A stretch of DNA of 64,000 nucleotides from Sideroxydans sp. (GCA_028707175.1 JAQTUV010000003.1:394012-458011), one strand, 5' to 3'. Positions 32,964 to 45,420 are shown, counted from the first letter of the stretch. The notes: generated by a model from the letters alone, not told the origin. Numbers and translations: made by a program.

Positions 32964-34068
32964 ATGGAAGCCGAACAGCTCAACGCCCTCACCAACAAGA
33001 TTCAAGACCTGCAAGCCCGCAACCTCGAACTTCGGAGGTATCTTTGACTACGATGGCAAGCAAGACCGCCTCGCCGAAGTCGTCGTATTAGCCGAAGATC
33101 CTGCCGTGTGGCAGGACAGTAAACGCTCCCAAGAATTGGGCAAGGAACGCAAGATGCTGGAAGGCGTCGTGCTCAATTTGCAAAAAGTAGCGCAATCCCT
33201 CAGTGACAATACCGAGCTCATCGAAATGGCGCTCGCAGAAAATGACGACGAGAGCTTGCACAGCATCGTTGACGACATTGCAATCACGGAGAAAATCGTG
33301 GCTGACATGGAGTTCCGCCGCATGTTCTCTGGCGAACTTGATTCCGCAAACTGCTTCCTTGATATTCAAGCCGGTTCTGGCGGCACAGAGGCTCAAGATT
33401 GGGGATCGATGCTGTTGCGCATGTATCTTCGCTATGCCGAACGCAAAGGTTACCAAGTTGAAGTGTTGGAACAATCCGATGGTGAAGTCGCGGGGATTAA
33501 AGGCGCTTCCATCAAGATTACGGGCGAGTATGCCTACGGCCATTTGCGCACCGAAACAGGCGTGCATCGTCTGGTACGTAAATCTCCATTCGACTCGGGT
33601 AACCGTCGCCACACTTCATTCTCCAGTGTGTTCGTCTATCCTGAAGTAGATGACTCCATCGAAGTGGACATCAACCCTGCCGACTTGCGCATCGACACCT
33701 ATCGCGCGTCTGGTGCGGGTGGTCAGCACATCAACAAAACCGATTCCGCCGTGCGTATCACCCACATCCCGACCAACATCGTGGTGCAGTGTCAAAGCGA
33801 CCGTTCGCAACACAAGAACCGCGCTGAAGCGATGTCTATGTTGAAGTCGCGCATGTATGAAGAAGAACTACGCAAACGCAACGAAGCAAAACAAGAATTG
33901 GAAGATGGCAAATCGGATATCGGATGGGGCCATCAGATTCGCAGCTATGTTTTGGATCAATCACGCATCAAAGACTTGCGTACCAACCACGAAGTCGGCA
34001 ATACCCAAGCCGTGCTGGACGGCGACCTCGACGACTTCATCGCAGCCAGCTTGAAACAAGGCGTTTAA
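32964..34068 (+). CDS. prfB: Peptide chain release factor 2, with programmed +1 frameshift
   Basis: RF2 recognises UAA and UGA. The 27-codon first frame starts ATG at 32964 ([20 protein letters not shown]) and meets a TGA at 33045-33047 in the context CGGAGGTATCTTTGAC, the classical prfB shift site with an internal Shine-Dalgarno. Moving one base forward after CTT (33042-33044) resumes at GAC 33046 and yields a protein of about 367 residues. The body contains [13 protein letters not shown] (the stop-codon-recognition SPF) and [14 protein letters not shown] (the catalytic GGQ). The frameshift makes RF2 level self-limiting. lysS follows 15 bp downstream. Confidence 0.97.
33034..33048 (+). promoter_or_regulatory. 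RF2 programmed frameshift signal
   Basis: The core GGAGGTATCTTTGAC combines an internal Shine-Dalgarno-like sequence, the slippery CTT, the in-frame TGA and the following C that makes the stop weak. When RF2 is scarce, the ribosome pauses here and slips forward by one base. Confidence 0.95.
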
Positions 34069-34083
34069 CTCTAGAGAACTATC

Positions 34084-35586
34084 ATGACTACTGAACAGAC
34101 ACTTCCCGCAGTTGATGAAAACCAGATCGTTGCAGAACGTCGCACCAAGCTAAAAGCCATCCGTGAAAAAGGCGTCGCCTTTCCTAACGACTTCAAACGC
34201 GAACATCTCTCCGATGATCTACATAAGTTGTACGGCCACCTAACGCACGATGAGCTGGAAGCCAATCCCATCCACGTATCCGTCGCAGGCCGAATGATGT
34301 TGAAGCGCGTGATGGGTAAGGCGAGCTTCGCCACCGTGCAGGACATGAGCGGACGCATCCAACTGTTTTTAAGCAACGACAACATCGGCGAAGCCTCCCA
34401 TGGCGAGTTCAAGCACTATGACTTGGGCGATATCCTTGGTGCAGTTGGCGTACTATTCAGAACCAAGACGAATGAGTTGTCGGTGCGTGTCACACAAATT
34501 CGTCTGCTGACTAAATCTTTGCGTCCTCTGCCAGAGAAGTTCCACGGCCTGACCGACCAAGAACAGAAGTATCGCCAACGTTATCTCGACCTCATCACCA
34601 ATGATGATTCGCGCAATGTCTTCCTTGCACGCACCAAGATCATTCAAGCGATACGCGAATTTTTCATTCGCCACGGCTACCTAGAAGTCGAAACACCGAT
34701 GATGCACCCTATCCCCGGTGGCGCATCGGCCAAGCCATTTGAGACACACCACAATGCGCTGGATATGAAGATGTATCTGCGCATCGCACCTGAGCTGTAT
34801 TTGAAACGTCTTGTCGTGGGCGGGTTCGAGAGGGTGTTCGAGATCAACCGTAACTTCCGCAACGAGGGGGTCTCCACGCGCCACAACCCAGAGTTCACCA
34901 TGATCGAGTTCTACGAGGCCTATCGCGATTACAAATATCTGATGGGATTCACCGAAAAGTTGTTTGCCGAAGTGGCGCTCAAGGTGCTCGGCACGACCGT
35001 CATCAGCTATCAAGGCAAAGAACTCGACTTGGGTAAACCTTTCCATCGCTTGACGATGGTGCAAGCTGTGCAAAAATTCCATCCGCAATTCACAGATGCG
35101 CAGCTGAATGACCGCACCTTCTTGGTCAATCAACTAAAAGACTTGAAAGCCAAGTACAACCCCAAAGATGCAGTAGGAGGTTTGCAGTTGTCGTTGTTTG
35201 AAGAATTGGCCGAAGGCCATTTGTTTGAGCCGACATTCATCATCGACTACCCCGTAGAAGTGTCACCGCTGGCACGTAGCAGTGACGCGAATCCAGAAAT
35301 CACAGAGCGCTTCGAGTTGTTCATCGTTGGGCGTGAGATCGCCAACGGATTCTCCGAATTGAACGATGCTGAAGACCAAGAAGCGCGTTTTGATGCACAA
35401 GTTGCCGCGAAGGATGCGGGTGATGAAGAAGCGATGTTCAAAGATAGTGCTTTCGTGCGTGCACTGGAATACGGCTTACCTCCAACCGCAGGTCAAGGTA
35501 TCGGTATTGACCGTCTTGTGATGTTACTCACGGATAGTGCCAACATCCGCGATGTGATTTTGTTCCCACACATGCGCCCTGAATAA
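34084..35586 (+). CDS. lysS: Lysyl-tRNA synthetase, class II
   Basis: A 500-residue class II synthetase. An N-terminal OB-fold anticodon-binding domain covers about residues 60-150 ([23 protein letters not shown]). The class II motifs follow: motif 2 [22 protein letters not shown] and motif 3 [27 protein letters not shown] and [14 protein letters not shown] are characteristic of LysRS. prfB lies immediately upstream, an arrangement also found in E. coli, and the Crp/Fnr gene starts 1 base after the stop. Confidence 0.98.
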   Translation: MTTEQTLPAVDENQIVAERRTKLKAIREKGVAFPNDFKREHLSDDLHKLYGHLTHDELEANPIHVSVAGRMMLKRVMGKASFATVQDMSGRIQLFLSNDNIGEASHGEFKHYDLGDILGAVGVLFRTKTNELSVRVTQIRLLTKSLRPLPEKFHGLTDQEQKYRQRYLDLITNDDSRNVFLARTKIIQAIREFFIRHGYLEVETPMMHPIPGGASAKPFETHHNALDMKMYLRIAPELYLKRLVVGGFERVFEINRNFRNEGVSTRHNPEFTMIEFYEAYRDYKYLMGFTEKLFAEVALKVLGTTVISYQGKELDLGKPFHRLTMVQAVQKFHPQFTDAQLNDRTFLVNQLKDLKAKYNPKDAVGGLQLSLFEELAEGHLFEPTFIIDYPVEVSPLARSSDANPEITERFELFIVGREIANGFSELNDAEDQEARFDAQVAAKDAGDEEAMFKDSAFVRALEYGLPPTAGQGIGIDRLVMLLTDSANIRDVILFPHMRPE

Positions 35587-35587
35587 C

Positions 35588-36253
35588 GTGCTCACCAGCG
35601 ACACTCGCCAACGTCTATTGCAACACTATCCAATGCTGGCTGAACTGCCTGCATCCAAATTGGATGAGTTGCTCGCACAAGCGATGGTAATGTCGCTACC
35701 AATGGGCACGACCGTATTCGATGAGGATCAAGCCTGCCAAGGTTTTCCGTTGATATTGTCAGGCAGCCTGCGCGTCATCAAAGCGGCTGCAAACGGACGT
35801 GAGTTACAACTCTACCGTGTCGTGCCCGGCGAAAGCTGCATCCTGACTAGCAGCTGCCTACTTGGTCATACACGATATCAAGCAAGGGGGATTTGCGAAG
35901 CCGATATCGAAATGCTGTTACTCCCTGCCAGCGCTTTCCATGCTTTGCTTGAAAGCCAATCCAGTTTCCGCACTTATGTGTTCCACCTTTTCTCGGATCG
36001 ACTCACCGACCTGATGCAGCTCGTCACTGCTGTGGCATTTCAAAAGCTTGATCAACGCCTCGCTGCGCTATTACTCAACAAAGCCCCCCCAATTCAAAGT
36101 ACGCATCAGGCTTTAGCGGATGAACTAGGGAGTGCGAGAGAGATGGTGAGTCGCCTATTAAAAGGGTTCGCTGATCAAGGATGGTTGGTGTTAGGGCGAG
36201 AACATATTGAGATTCTCGACAAGCTAGCCCTTAGAAAACTGGCTTCAAACTGA
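35588..36253 (+). CDS. Crp/Fnr-family transcriptional regulator
   Basis: A 221-residue regulator with a GTG start 1 base after the lysS stop, so translation is probably coupled. The N-terminal cyclic-nucleotide-binding fold has FPLILSGSLRVIKAAANGREL and YRVVPGESCILTSSCLLG. The C-terminal HTH is visible as HQALADELGSAREMVSRLLKGFADQGWLVL. No FNR-type cysteine cluster is seen: cysteines lie at ESCILTSSC, near the effector region. The effector is unknown. It converges on the histidine kinase gene, whose stop lies 1 base away. Confidence 0.9.
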   Translation: MLTSDTRQRLLQHYPMLAELPASKLDELLAQAMVMSLPMGTTVFDEDQACQGFPLILSGSLRVIKAAANGRELQLYRVVPGESCILTSSCLLGHTRYQARGICEADIEMLLLPASAFHALLESQSSFRTYVFHLFSDRLTDLMQLVTAVAFQKLDQRLAALLLNKAPPIQSTHQALADELGSAREMVSRLLKGFADQGWLVLGREHIEILDKLALRKLASN

Positions 36254-36254
36254 A

Positions 36255-38159
36255 CTAGCTTGTCTTTGACTTCAGCACAAAAGACACCATAGAGCGAAGC
36301 TTTGCTGGCCTGACCGGTTTGTGTAACAGATGAAGACCTTGGGCGATAACTTTTTGCAAGATTTCGGGGGAGGTATCTCCGCTAATTAGGATAAAGGCCG
36401 GCTTACGCTCATCCTGTTGCTTGATGCTATCCGCCAACTCCAATCCGTCACCATCTGGTAAACGATAGTCAGACACGACCAAATCAAAATGGGCGCCCAC
36501 CGACAGCTGCCGCCCCTCGGCCAAGCTACCAGCCATGCTTATCTGACATCCCCAAGATGTAAGTAACCCAGCAGTCCCGTTGCGCACCAGCTCATCGTCA
36601 TCCACCACCAAAACTCGCAACCCTGCATACTCATCTGACACAGTGTTTGCTTCGGGACGAACTCCGCATTCTGCAGCTAATAACTCGTGCACATTAGGAA
36701 CACGGGGCACCTGAACAGCAAAAATAGAACCTCGATTAGGCGCAGACTTAAGTGTGAGAGGATGCCCCAATAGTTTGGACAGCCGATCCACGATAGCCAA
36801 TCCCAAACCCAAGCCTTTACTACGATCTCTCGCTTTATTGGTCAGCTGAACGAATTCTTTAAAGATGTTCTGCTGCTCGACTACGGGTATACCTGGTCCA
36901 TTGTCTCTGACCTCGATACGTATGTTTTCACCGCACTTGCGGCAAACCACCATAACAGTGCCCTGCAATGGAACATATCGAATAGCATTACTAATAAAGT
37001 TGACGAGAATACGCTCCAACAATATCGGATCGCTCTCAACGAGAGCATCAATGGGGTGAACTCTGAGTGTGATACCGCGCTTCACAGCGATTGGAGAAAA
37101 ATCTTGCTCCAATCGATTCAGTAAAGCGGCAATGCTAAATTCTTGCACTTGCGGCACGATGACGCCGGCATCCAACTTTGAGATATCCAACAAAGAATCC
37201 AGTAGCCCAGACATCGCATCAACGGACTCCTCGACTTTTTCTACGATTTTCTTTTGTTCCGGCGTATCGATACGATTTCTCAACTCTCCTATGAACAAGC
37301 CCATCGCATGCATAGGCTGGCGCAAGTCATGACTAGCTGCTGCGAGAAATCGTGTCTTATCGAAGTTGGCTCTTTCCGCCTCCTCTTTCTGTTCACGCAT
37401 TTCTTGTGTCGCTTCATTAATACGTTGCTGCAAAGTCCCTCGTTGAATATCCAACTGTTGAGCCATCTCGTTAATACCTTGCGCAAGCTCATGCAACTCT
37501 TGCACATGTGTCTCACTGATGCGCGTACCCAAATTTCCCGCACCGATCTGATTCACTGCAGTACGCATCCCCATGATTGGCTGCGTAATACGACGTGAGA
37601 CTCGCTGGGCTGCCCACACTGCCACCCCAGCCACCAAAATGGTGAGCAGAATATTCAATATCAACATCTGCGACTTTTCGTATCTAAGCCTACCTTTACT
37701 CATCACAAGGATGACAGATCCTAGAGGCTTACTCATCGTCTTTTCAACACCAAGCGCATCATCCAGCTCGATCTGAGTAGCGATAATAGGTTGTCGCACA
37801 GTCAATATCAGCTGATCTTCAACTGCTTCAGCCTGTTTTAGAATCGCGTTGTAGTCTTTAGAATTCCCCGAACCAGCCAAAAAACCGCCAGACTCATCTA
37901 AAACGATGACTGCGTTCACATCGGGTTGCGAAAGAGCGACATCAACCTGCTGTTGTAGCAAGCTTAAATTGCCTGAAAATACCGAATACTCACTGGATGA
38001 GGCTAGTTGTCGTACGATCAACTTCGCTCGATCGAATAGAGCTCGATCCATCTCACCGATGCGGGTGTAGATAAAATAGCCCTCTAGCAACAATGAAAAT
38101 ATCAATACAGGAATCAGCGCAACCATGAGTGCCTGATTTTCTATCCCTTGTTTCTTCAT
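36255..38159 (-). CDS. Hybrid sensor histidine kinase/response regulator
   Basis: A 634-residue protein. Membrane helices lie at about residues 12-33 and 165-188 with a periplasmic sensor region between them. A HAMP segment and a coiled coil (to about 268) follow. The phosphoacceptor is His277 in AAASHDLRQPMHAMG, then the ATPase domain with NAIRYVP (N box), DNGPGIP and GLGLAIV. A C-terminal receiver domain has the Asp in LVVSDYRLPDGDG. No separate HTH is attached, so it needs a downstream partner. Its start overlaps the binding protein gene by 4 bp, so both should sense the same ligand. Confidence 0.93.
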   Translation of the reverse strand: MKKQGIENQALMVALIPVLIFSLLLEGYFIYTRIGEMDRALFDRAKLIVRQLASSSEYSVFSGNLSLLQQQVDVALSQPDVNAVIVLDESGGFLAGSGNSKDYNAILKQAEAVEDQLILTVRQPIIATQIELDDALGVEKTMSKPLGSVILVMSKGRLRYEKSQMLILNILLTILVAGVAVWAAQRVSRRITQPIMGMRTAVNQIGAGNLGTRISETHVQELHELAQGINEMAQQLDIQRGTLQQRINEATQEMREQKEEAERANFDKTRFLAAASHDLRQPMHAMGLFIGELRNRIDTPEQKKIVEKVEESVDAMSGLLDSLLDISKLDAGVIVPQVQEFSIAALLNRLEQDFSPIAVKRGITLRVHPIDALVESDPILLERILVNFISNAIRYVPLQGTVMVVCRKCGENIRIEVRDNGPGIPVVEQQNIFKEFVQLTNKARDRSKGLGLGLAIVDRLSKLLGHPLTLKSAPNRGSIFAVQVPRVPNVHELLAAECGVRPEANTVSDEYAGLRVLVVDDDELVRNGTAGLLTSWGCQISMAGSLAEGRQLSVGAHFDLVVSDYRLPDGDGLELADSIKQQDERKPAFILISGDTSPEILQKVIAQGLHLLHKPVRPAKLRSMVSFVLKSKTS

Positions 38160-39040
38160 TGCCGTCTCCCGACTTCTACGCGCAGTTGATCTGCATCTTT
38201 GACTTGCACACCAAGCGAACGAGCGACTTGGTTATTGACCGATATTTCGAATTCTCTGGTGTATTGAGATATGGGCAATCTACCCGTATTAGCAAATATT
38301 TCGATTGCTTCTGCGGCTTGATAGGCAATCTGCTGCGGTGTGCTGTAGATTGCGCACAATGCTCCAGCGCGAACATAGTTTGCAGAGAGTCCCACCATGG
38401 GTACATGGGCACGATACGTCTCCAACAAGATATTGCGTATGGTGTCTGAGCGGTAAATATTGTTATCCGGCAGAACCAATATCACATCACTCACTTGCAA
38501 TAAATCTGACAATGCACCAGCAAGAAGATGTTCCTGATCAACTTTTTGCTCTTGTAAATCAAAGTGCATCACCCCAGCCTGCTTTCTTAAACTTTCGAGC
38601 TCTGATGGCGGAGTATCGTACAACACGCCAACAGAAGTGGCGTTAGGCAATATCGAGGCGATGAGTGCCAAGTGCCGCCGCATCGGTTGATCCATAAAGA
38701 TTGCTGAATAACTCGATGATGGAATTCGCTTCAACTTCTCGAAACCCGCTCGCGGAATCAAGATATTGAGGGTGGGCTTGGCACTATGCGCAAGAGTCTC
38801 GGCTGCTTTCATGCCCATAGCGATATATAACTCGGCATCGGCCATACCTTCATCAACGCCGATCACTTTTAAGTCATATTCTTTAGGTAGAACGCTTCTT
38901 ATCTCGCTCCCGAGTTCTTTATAGGCAGGTGTGTTATCGCTCAGAACAAGCGTGACTCGTAAAGGATTGGCACATGCCAACGTTTGACACACGAAAAATA
39001 TCCCCAGCGTAGCAAAAACTTGCCGACCGGTACAAACCAT
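38156..39040 (-). CDS. ABC-type substrate-binding-like periplasmic protein
   Basis: A 294-residue protein with an N-terminal signal (MVCTGRQVFATLGIFFVCQT, cleavage after ACA). The body resembles the ABC sugar/peptide-binding-like family used as sensors: VLSDNTPAYKELGSEI, GVLYDTPPSELESLRKQAG and ISVNNQVARSLGVQV near the end. No transporter gene is adjacent. Overlap with the histidine kinase gene and proximity to the TonB-dependent receptor suggest it passes a captured ligand to the kinase's periplasmic domain. That is an inference from gene order. Confidence 0.85.
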   Translation of the reverse strand: MVCTGRQVFATLGIFFVCQTLACANPLRVTLVLSDNTPAYKELGSEIRSVLPKEYDLKVIGVDEGMADAELYIAMGMKAAETLAHSAKPTLNILIPRAGFEKLKRIPSSSYSAIFMDQPMRRHLALIASILPNATSVGVLYDTPPSELESLRKQAGVMHFDLQEQKVDQEHLLAGALSDLLQVSDVILVLPDNNIYRSDTIRNILLETYRAHVPMVGLSANYVRAGALCAIYSTPQQIAYQAAEAIEIFANTGRLPISQYTREFEISVNNQVARSLGVQVKDADQLRVEVGRRQ

Positions 39041-39065
39041 CGCTTGGCAAAAATACGCTGCCCAG

Positions 39066-41124
39066 CTAAAAATAAATGTTCGCTGTAAGATAAGCCCGCC
39101 GCTTGAATAAGAGATTCGCCATCTGCGCTACATTGCCGTATCCCGTATAGTTGTCTTGGAATACATTTTTCAATATAACTGCGACCTCCCCTCCTCCTGG
39201 TCTTTCTTCTTTCCCGAATTTTTTGGCCAAACGAAAATCAACTCTGTGCATTGACGATTCGGCAGGTAATGCAGAGTAAACATCCATCACTCTAACGCTA
39301 TCTCTGAAATAGTAGCCCGTGCTGAAATCAAATGTCTCACTCATTTTTTGAGTTAGCAATACGCTCGCACTATTTGTGGGGACTGTTTCACGACAAAGAT
39401 TCAGGAAGTCAGATTGATATATTGCTCCTAAGTACTGCCCAAGCGTAATAGGGTTCGTATAGTTCGTATTAGAACTAAAGTATTGAGTCGGGTAGGAACT
39501 AAAGTAGCAGCTGGCTTCCTGTCTTGCATAATTCAAATTCATTCTGCCTGTATCCCAGCGATAATCAGCAGAGATTTCCAATCCCTTAAAATTTCCATCT
39601 GTTAGATTTTTAAAACTGCTCGATGGCTTTGTGGGATCGCTTAGATCGGCATAAAAATCCAACCCAATGATATCCCTTACATTTTCATGATAAAGGCGGC
39701 CATCAAGTGTCAATTCACCGAAGTGCCCGACATATCCAAGCTCTCTAGTTGTTATCTTCTCTGGACGCAATTCCATAATTGGAGGTACATATGCTCTGCT
39801 CCAATATTGATTTTTTTCTGCCATCAGATACATTTCAGCCATCACTGGATTCCGAGTCGCAGTCGCATAAGAAACACGCAAAGTATGCTGTGGTTGGATG
39901 TGATAATTAAGCGAAATTCGAGGCGAACTATTTTTATGCCCCGCCCCATCATCTTCGAACATGGTGCCAATATTTACTACCGTCGCCTCCACCGGTCTCC
40001 ATTCATCGTGTACGAATACTCTAGCCTGATTCAGGCCGTGAGTAGATGAGAAGATCAATGGTTGCTCCGCAAAGTCATACCTAATCCCGCCCCCCCAAAC
40101 GATTCGATTTTCCTGCCAAAGCTGGGTAGTATTTTGAATCTCAATATCTTGACGGGTGCTTTGGGAAATATCAGCCCCCAATAAGCTTGGGCCGACGTTC
40201 CAATTAATAGGCTTTGGTGAATCTGTTGCATTTCGACCAATTCGATAATATGCAAACTTTGATTCATCTCCAGAATCCCAAGCGTGTCTCCAGGCCACCA
40301 TCTGAAAATCATTCAGGGTCTTTACAGTTCGAAATGGATCTTTATCAGACTGTCCTTTTGTGCCTTTTCCTAAAATTCCGGCATTTACTCCAAATTGAAA
40401 TTCAACGTTGTCAGTTGAGTTGATCCGAAAATTGGAACGCATAGTAAAAACACGATTGATAGTTGAATCATTTAAGATTTCCGGATTGTCGCCATCATCC
40501 GCACGATAAGAATATGAAAGGCGATAGTCAAATCTCTCGTTCGCACCACTGTGTTGAACAGCGGCATCTACAACACCCATTTCTCCACTACTCAGCGAGA
40601 TGCTATCTGGTTCTAAGAATGCGGAATCTTTTGTGATGATATTGATGACCCCGTAAAAGGAGTTTGTGCCATGAGAGGCCGCAGAAGGACCTCGCACCAC
40701 CTCTATGCGCTCAATGTCTTCAACTCGCAAAGGTAACCCACTCCAATCAACTCCGCCGAATGGGGGTAGATAGACACTTCGACCATCTACCAAGACTTGC
40801 ATTCGACGTGAGTATTGATCTGTCACGCCATTAAGTGAGACAAAAGGTTGATTGGCACCTGCGTTCCCAACGTACATGCCCGGTACAAGCCTAAATAAAT
40901 CCACAACAGATCTAAAGCCAGATGCTTTTATCATCTGGCGCTCGATGATTGTCATTGAGTTAGGAGATTCAGAGAGCGGCTGAGAAAGCCGCGAGGCAGT
41001 CAGAACAACGGGGAACTCTTGGAGATAGGACTGCATCGGTGATGCTTTCGGCAAAAGCTGACGATGAAATCAGAATTGCTATCGCAAATCGAAAACTTCG
41101 GATGAAGATCAAATCGCGATACAT
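39066..41124 (-). pseudogene. TonB-dependent outer membrane receptor, signal peptide out of frame
   Basis: The body (about 660 residues) has the plug motif PVVLTASRLSQPLSESPNS, VLVDGRSVYLPP and RIEVVRGPSAASHGTNSFYG, followed by beta-barrel repeats to a C-terminal aromatic (NIYF). In its own frame it starts only at a TTG at 41054 with no signal peptide. One frame over, an ATG at 41124 with GAGG six bases before it encodes MYRDLIFIRSFRFAIAILIS and SSAFAES, a good signal peptide. Skipping one base in TATCTCCAAGAG (about 41013-41025) would join the two cleanly. It is therefore a one-base frameshift, a phase switch or a sequence error. Ligand unknown; iron-siderophore or vitamin are typical. Confidence 0.85.
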
Positions 41125-41214
41125 CAAACCTCGCAAATAGATTGAGTGGAAACTGAAGCCCGCGACTCACCTCTACAAACAGAGGTGACTCATAAGGATT
41201 AACACAAAAAATAT

Positions 41215-41291
<77 letters not shown>

Positions 41292-41300
41292 AAGTGCAGA

Positions 41301-41306
41301 ATTATA
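41301..41306 (-). promoter_or_regulatory. -10 box of tRNA-Pro
   Basis: The opposite strand reads ATTATA, giving a perfect TATAAT 10 bases before the tRNA. No good -35 hexamer is seen at 16-18 bases, so the call rests on the -10 box. Confidence 0.55.
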
Positions 41307-41353
41307 GCAGAGCAAGCCTCCTTTTGAGAGAGCTTTTGAGGCAACTTGATGCT

Positions 41354-41728
41354 TCAGGAGCGCAACAAATGCAAGATATCCTGCAACTCCTGTCGTACGT
41401 GAATCTCTTTAGATACAGCTTGCGTAGCAGACACCTTTTCAACTTGACGACCGTCTAAATGTTGATGATCTAGTCGTCCACGCGCTCCGCTAATAGTGAA
41501 ACCCTCTTCATACAAAAGCTCGCGAATACGACGAATCAACAGAACTTCGTGATGTTGATAATAACGACGATTTCCACCACGTTTAACCGGTTTAAGCTGA
41601 GTGAACTCTTGCTCCCAATAACGCAGCACGTGAGCCTTCACGCCACACAAATCACTCACTTCACCAATCGTGAAATAGCGTTTAGCCGGTATAGCCGGCA
41701 AGTCTGCATTAATGATGTGGGGTTCCAT
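41354..41728 (-). CDS. MerR-family transcriptional regulator
   Basis: A 124-residue regulator with an N-terminal winged [30 protein letters not shown] followed by KRGGNRRYY and [23 protein letters not shown]. The remaining C-terminal stretch is short and lacks metal-binding cysteines, so the effector is unknown. Its start overlaps the end of ihfA by 20 bp, an arrangement conserved in many proteobacteria downstream of pheST-ihfA. Confidence 0.93.
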   Translation of the reverse strand: MEPHIINADLPAIPAKRYFTIGEVSDLCGVKAHVLRYWEQEFTQLKPVKRGGNRRYYQHHEVLLIRRIRELLYEEGFTISGARGRLDHQHLDGRQVEKVSATQAVSKEIHVRQELQDILHLLRS

Positions 41729-42020
41729 GATAGGTCTTCTCTACCATGCTTTTTAATTTTTGACTCGGATGAAAAGTAACCACGCGACGTGCAGTGATGG
41801 GAATCTCTTCCCCAGTCTTTGGATTACGTCCGGGACGCTGTGGTTTTTCTCGTAATTGAAAATTACCGAAACCCGATAGCTTCACACTATCGCCTTGTTC
41901 CAATTGAATTCGAATCTCTTCAAAAAACGCTTCAACCATATCTTTGGATTCACGCTTATTCAAGCCCACTTTCTCGAATAGCAAATCCGACAATTCTGCT
42001 TTTGTTAATGTTGTTGTCAT
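41709..42020 (-). CDS. ihfA: Integration host factor subunit alpha
   Basis: A nucleoid protein that bends DNA as a heterodimer with IhfB. I start at 42020 ([19 protein letters not shown]) because the upstream in-frame residues overlap pheT and do not match the family; the product is 103 residues. Conserved features are [37 protein letters not shown] with the DNA-minor-groove Pro, and [16 protein letters not shown]. The gene begins 10 bases after the pheT stop. Confidence 0.97.
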   Translation of the reverse strand: MTTTLTKAELSDLLFEKVGLNKRESKDMVEAFFEEIRIQLEQGDSVKLSGFGNFQLREKPQRPGRNPKTGEEIPITARRVVTFHPSQKLKSMVEKTYHGTPHH

Positions 42021-42030
42021 CCCTAGACCC

Positions 42031-44385
42031 TTAACTGCGTAGCTGTGCGCCACTTTTTTCTAATATATCAACCAACTTTTGCAAGCTTGGTTCGATGTCT
42101 GCCTCTGCCAGTGTTTTTTGAGTATCTTGTAATAACACACGGAATGCAAGGCTTTTTTTGCCTTGCTCAACACCTTTTCCGCGATACAAATCAAACAATT
42201 CAATCGCAACCACATAAGGAATTTTTACCCCACGCATTGCAAGCAATAAAGCTTCGGCAGCAACATCCTCACCAATAAGAACTGCAATATCTCGCCGAAC
42301 AGGTGGGACGCGAGAAATTTCCGTCACCTTAGGGACACTAGCTTGCATCAGCGCAGTCAGCTCAATTTCAAACCAAACGGGCGCAAGCGGTAAATCATAT
42401 TGCTGTTGCCACTGAGGATGTAGCTCCCCAATACATCCCACAACCCGTCCATTTAGTACAATATCAGCGGAGCGACCAGGATGAGATGCCGTGTGAGGTT
42501 GCGCTTGGAAACTCAAAATTCTTGGCGCAAACAAGGCTTCGACATCGCCCTTTACATCATAAAAATCAATATTGCGAGATGGAACTCCCCACTGCTCAGC
42601 TTGCACGCTTCCATAAGCCAAACCAGCAAGTCGCTCTTCCTGCACATACTCTGCATCTTGATGAGCGAAACACCCTCCCACTTCAAACAAACGAACGCGA
42701 GGCTGCTTACGTGCCAAATTAGTGCGCAATGACGCTAGCAATCCGCCCAATAAGCTACTACGCATCACGCTCATCTGACTGGCGATAGGATTTTTCAATG
42801 CAATCGGATTCGCATTTCCACACAGATCACGCTCCCAAGCGGATTCAACAAAAGCGTAGTTGATCACTTCTTGATAGTCACGCAACACCATCGTTTGACG
42901 TAGCTTGCCAAGCGGACGTTGCGCCTCGACACGAGGCAAGATATTCATCTTGGCCTGCGTCGCGACTGGCTGGATTTTCTCGTATCCATAGACGCGTGCA
43001 ACTTCTTCCACTAAATCTTCTTCAATTTGAATGTCGAAGCGATAGCTAGGCGGTGTGACAAAAAATATATCGCCTTCACGCTGAAAAACCATTCCTAATC
43101 GGGTAAGAATCTGTGCAATATCATTCGACTCAATCGACACTCCCAAGATGCGTAGCACGCGCGAAGTACGCAATTTGACAGGGCTGCGCGATGGCAATGC
43201 ACTCAGCACCTCGCTAACCTTGCTTGCCGTTCCACCACATATATCAATAATCAATTGCGTCGCACGATCCAACGCAATCCGCGTATTGGCGAAATCCACC
43301 CCACGTTCGAAACGGTAAGCCGAATCTGAACTGAAACCAAGTCGACGTGACTTACCTACAATCACGCTAGGCGAAAAAAAGGCACTTTCCAAAAAGACAT
43401 CGACTGTCTCTTCACCCACTGCACTCTCCGCTCCTCCCATCACCCCTGCCAACGCAACTGGATTGTGAGCATCCGCAATCACCAACATGTCTTCCGCCAA
43501 ATCGAGCACCTGCTCATTCAACAGCGTCAGCTTTTCACCTGCGCGCGCAAAGCGAACTTCGATATCGCCATGTAATTTATTCGAATCAAATGCATGTAAT
43601 GGCTGTCCCATTTCCAGCAACACATAATTCGTCACATCTACCAATGCACTAATGCTATGCAAGCCGCAACGTTGCAAACGTTTCACCATCCAGTCAGGCG
43701 TCTGTGCTTTTGCATTCACCCCCGCAATGACGCGCCCGCTGTAACGAGGACAGGCACTTACTGCTCCGACTTTGACATGCTTAGTTTGCGCACCCGCTTC
43801 ATTAAATATAGCGACTGGCAAAGCATTCATGGACGCCCCCGTCAAGGCTGCCACTTCACGCGCGATGCCATTCAACGACAGGCAATCACAACGATTCGGA
43901 GTAAGCTTAAGCGTAATGAGATGGTCATCCAAATCAAGATGCTCGCGTATGCTCTGCCCCACCGTTGCCGCGACATCCAACACCATCAAGCCCTCACTGT
44001 CAGCGGCCAAACCCAATTCTTTTTCCGAACACATCATGCCAAAGGAAGCGATACCACGCACCTTTGCTTGCTTTATTTCAATGCCCGGCAACTTAGCACC
44101 AACCAATGCGCAGGGCGCTTTCATACCAACGGTAACGTTGCCGGCACCACACACGATAGTCAATGGCTCAGCTTGACCAACATCTACCGTTAACACATTC
44201 AGACGATCTGCATCGGGATGTTTATCTTTGCTTAAAACCTGCGCCACCACCACATTATCAAACACAGCCGCAACCGACTTCATCTCCTCGACTTCCAAGC
44301 CAGCCATAGTCAACAGATGTGACAGCTCCTCACTAGTCAGCGATGGATTAACAAGGGTCCGCAACCAAGATTCAGAGAATTGCAT
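42031..44385 (-). CDS. pheT: Phenylalanyl-tRNA synthetase beta subunit
   Basis: A 784-residue subunit, the typical length. The N-terminal tRNA-binding EMAP-like domain has [20 protein letters not shown]; the B3/B4 editing region follows ([18 protein letters not shown]), then the B5 and synthetase core ([17 protein letters not shown]). The C-terminal FDX anticodon-binding domain shows [14 protein letters not shown] and [18 protein letters not shown]. It sits 1 base after pheS, so both are co-translated to form the alpha2-beta2 enzyme. Confidence 0.98.
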   Translation of the reverse strand: MQFSESWLRTLVNPSLTSEELSHLLTMAGLEVEEMKSVAAVFDNVVVAQVLSKDKHPDADRLNVLTVDVGQAEPLTIVCGAGNVTVGMKAPCALVGAKLPGIEIKQAKVRGIASFGMMCSEKELGLAADSEGLMVLDVAATVGQSIREHLDLDDHLITLKLTPNRCDCLSLNGIAREVAALTGASMNALPVAIFNEAGAQTKHVKVGAVSACPRYSGRVIAGVNAKAQTPDWMVKRLQRCGLHSISALVDVTNYVLLEMGQPLHAFDSNKLHGDIEVRFARAGEKLTLLNEQVLDLAEDMLVIADAHNPVALAGVMGGAESAVGEETVDVFLESAFFSPSVIVGKSRRLGFSSDSAYRFERGVDFANTRIALDRATQLIIDICGGTASKVSEVLSALPSRSPVKLRTSRVLRILGVSIESNDIAQILTRLGMVFQREGDIFFVTPPSYRFDIQIEEDLVEEVARVYGYEKIQPVATQAKMNILPRVEAQRPLGKLRQTMVLRDYQEVINYAFVESAWERDLCGNANPIALKNPIASQMSVMRSSLLGGLLASLRTNLARKQPRVRLFEVGGCFAHQDAEYVQEERLAGLAYGSVQAEQWGVPSRNIDFYDVKGDVEALFAPRILSFQAQPHTASHPGRSADIVLNGRVVGCIGELHPQWQQQYDLPLAPVWFEIELTALMQASVPKVTEISRVPPVRRDIAVLIGEDVAAEALLLAMRGVKIPYVVAIELFDLYRGKGVEQGKKSLAFRVLLQDTQKTLAEADIEPSLQKLVDILEKSGAQLRS

Positions 44386-44386
44386 A

Positions 44387-45412
<1,026 letters not shown>

Positions 45413-45420
45413 CTAGAAAC

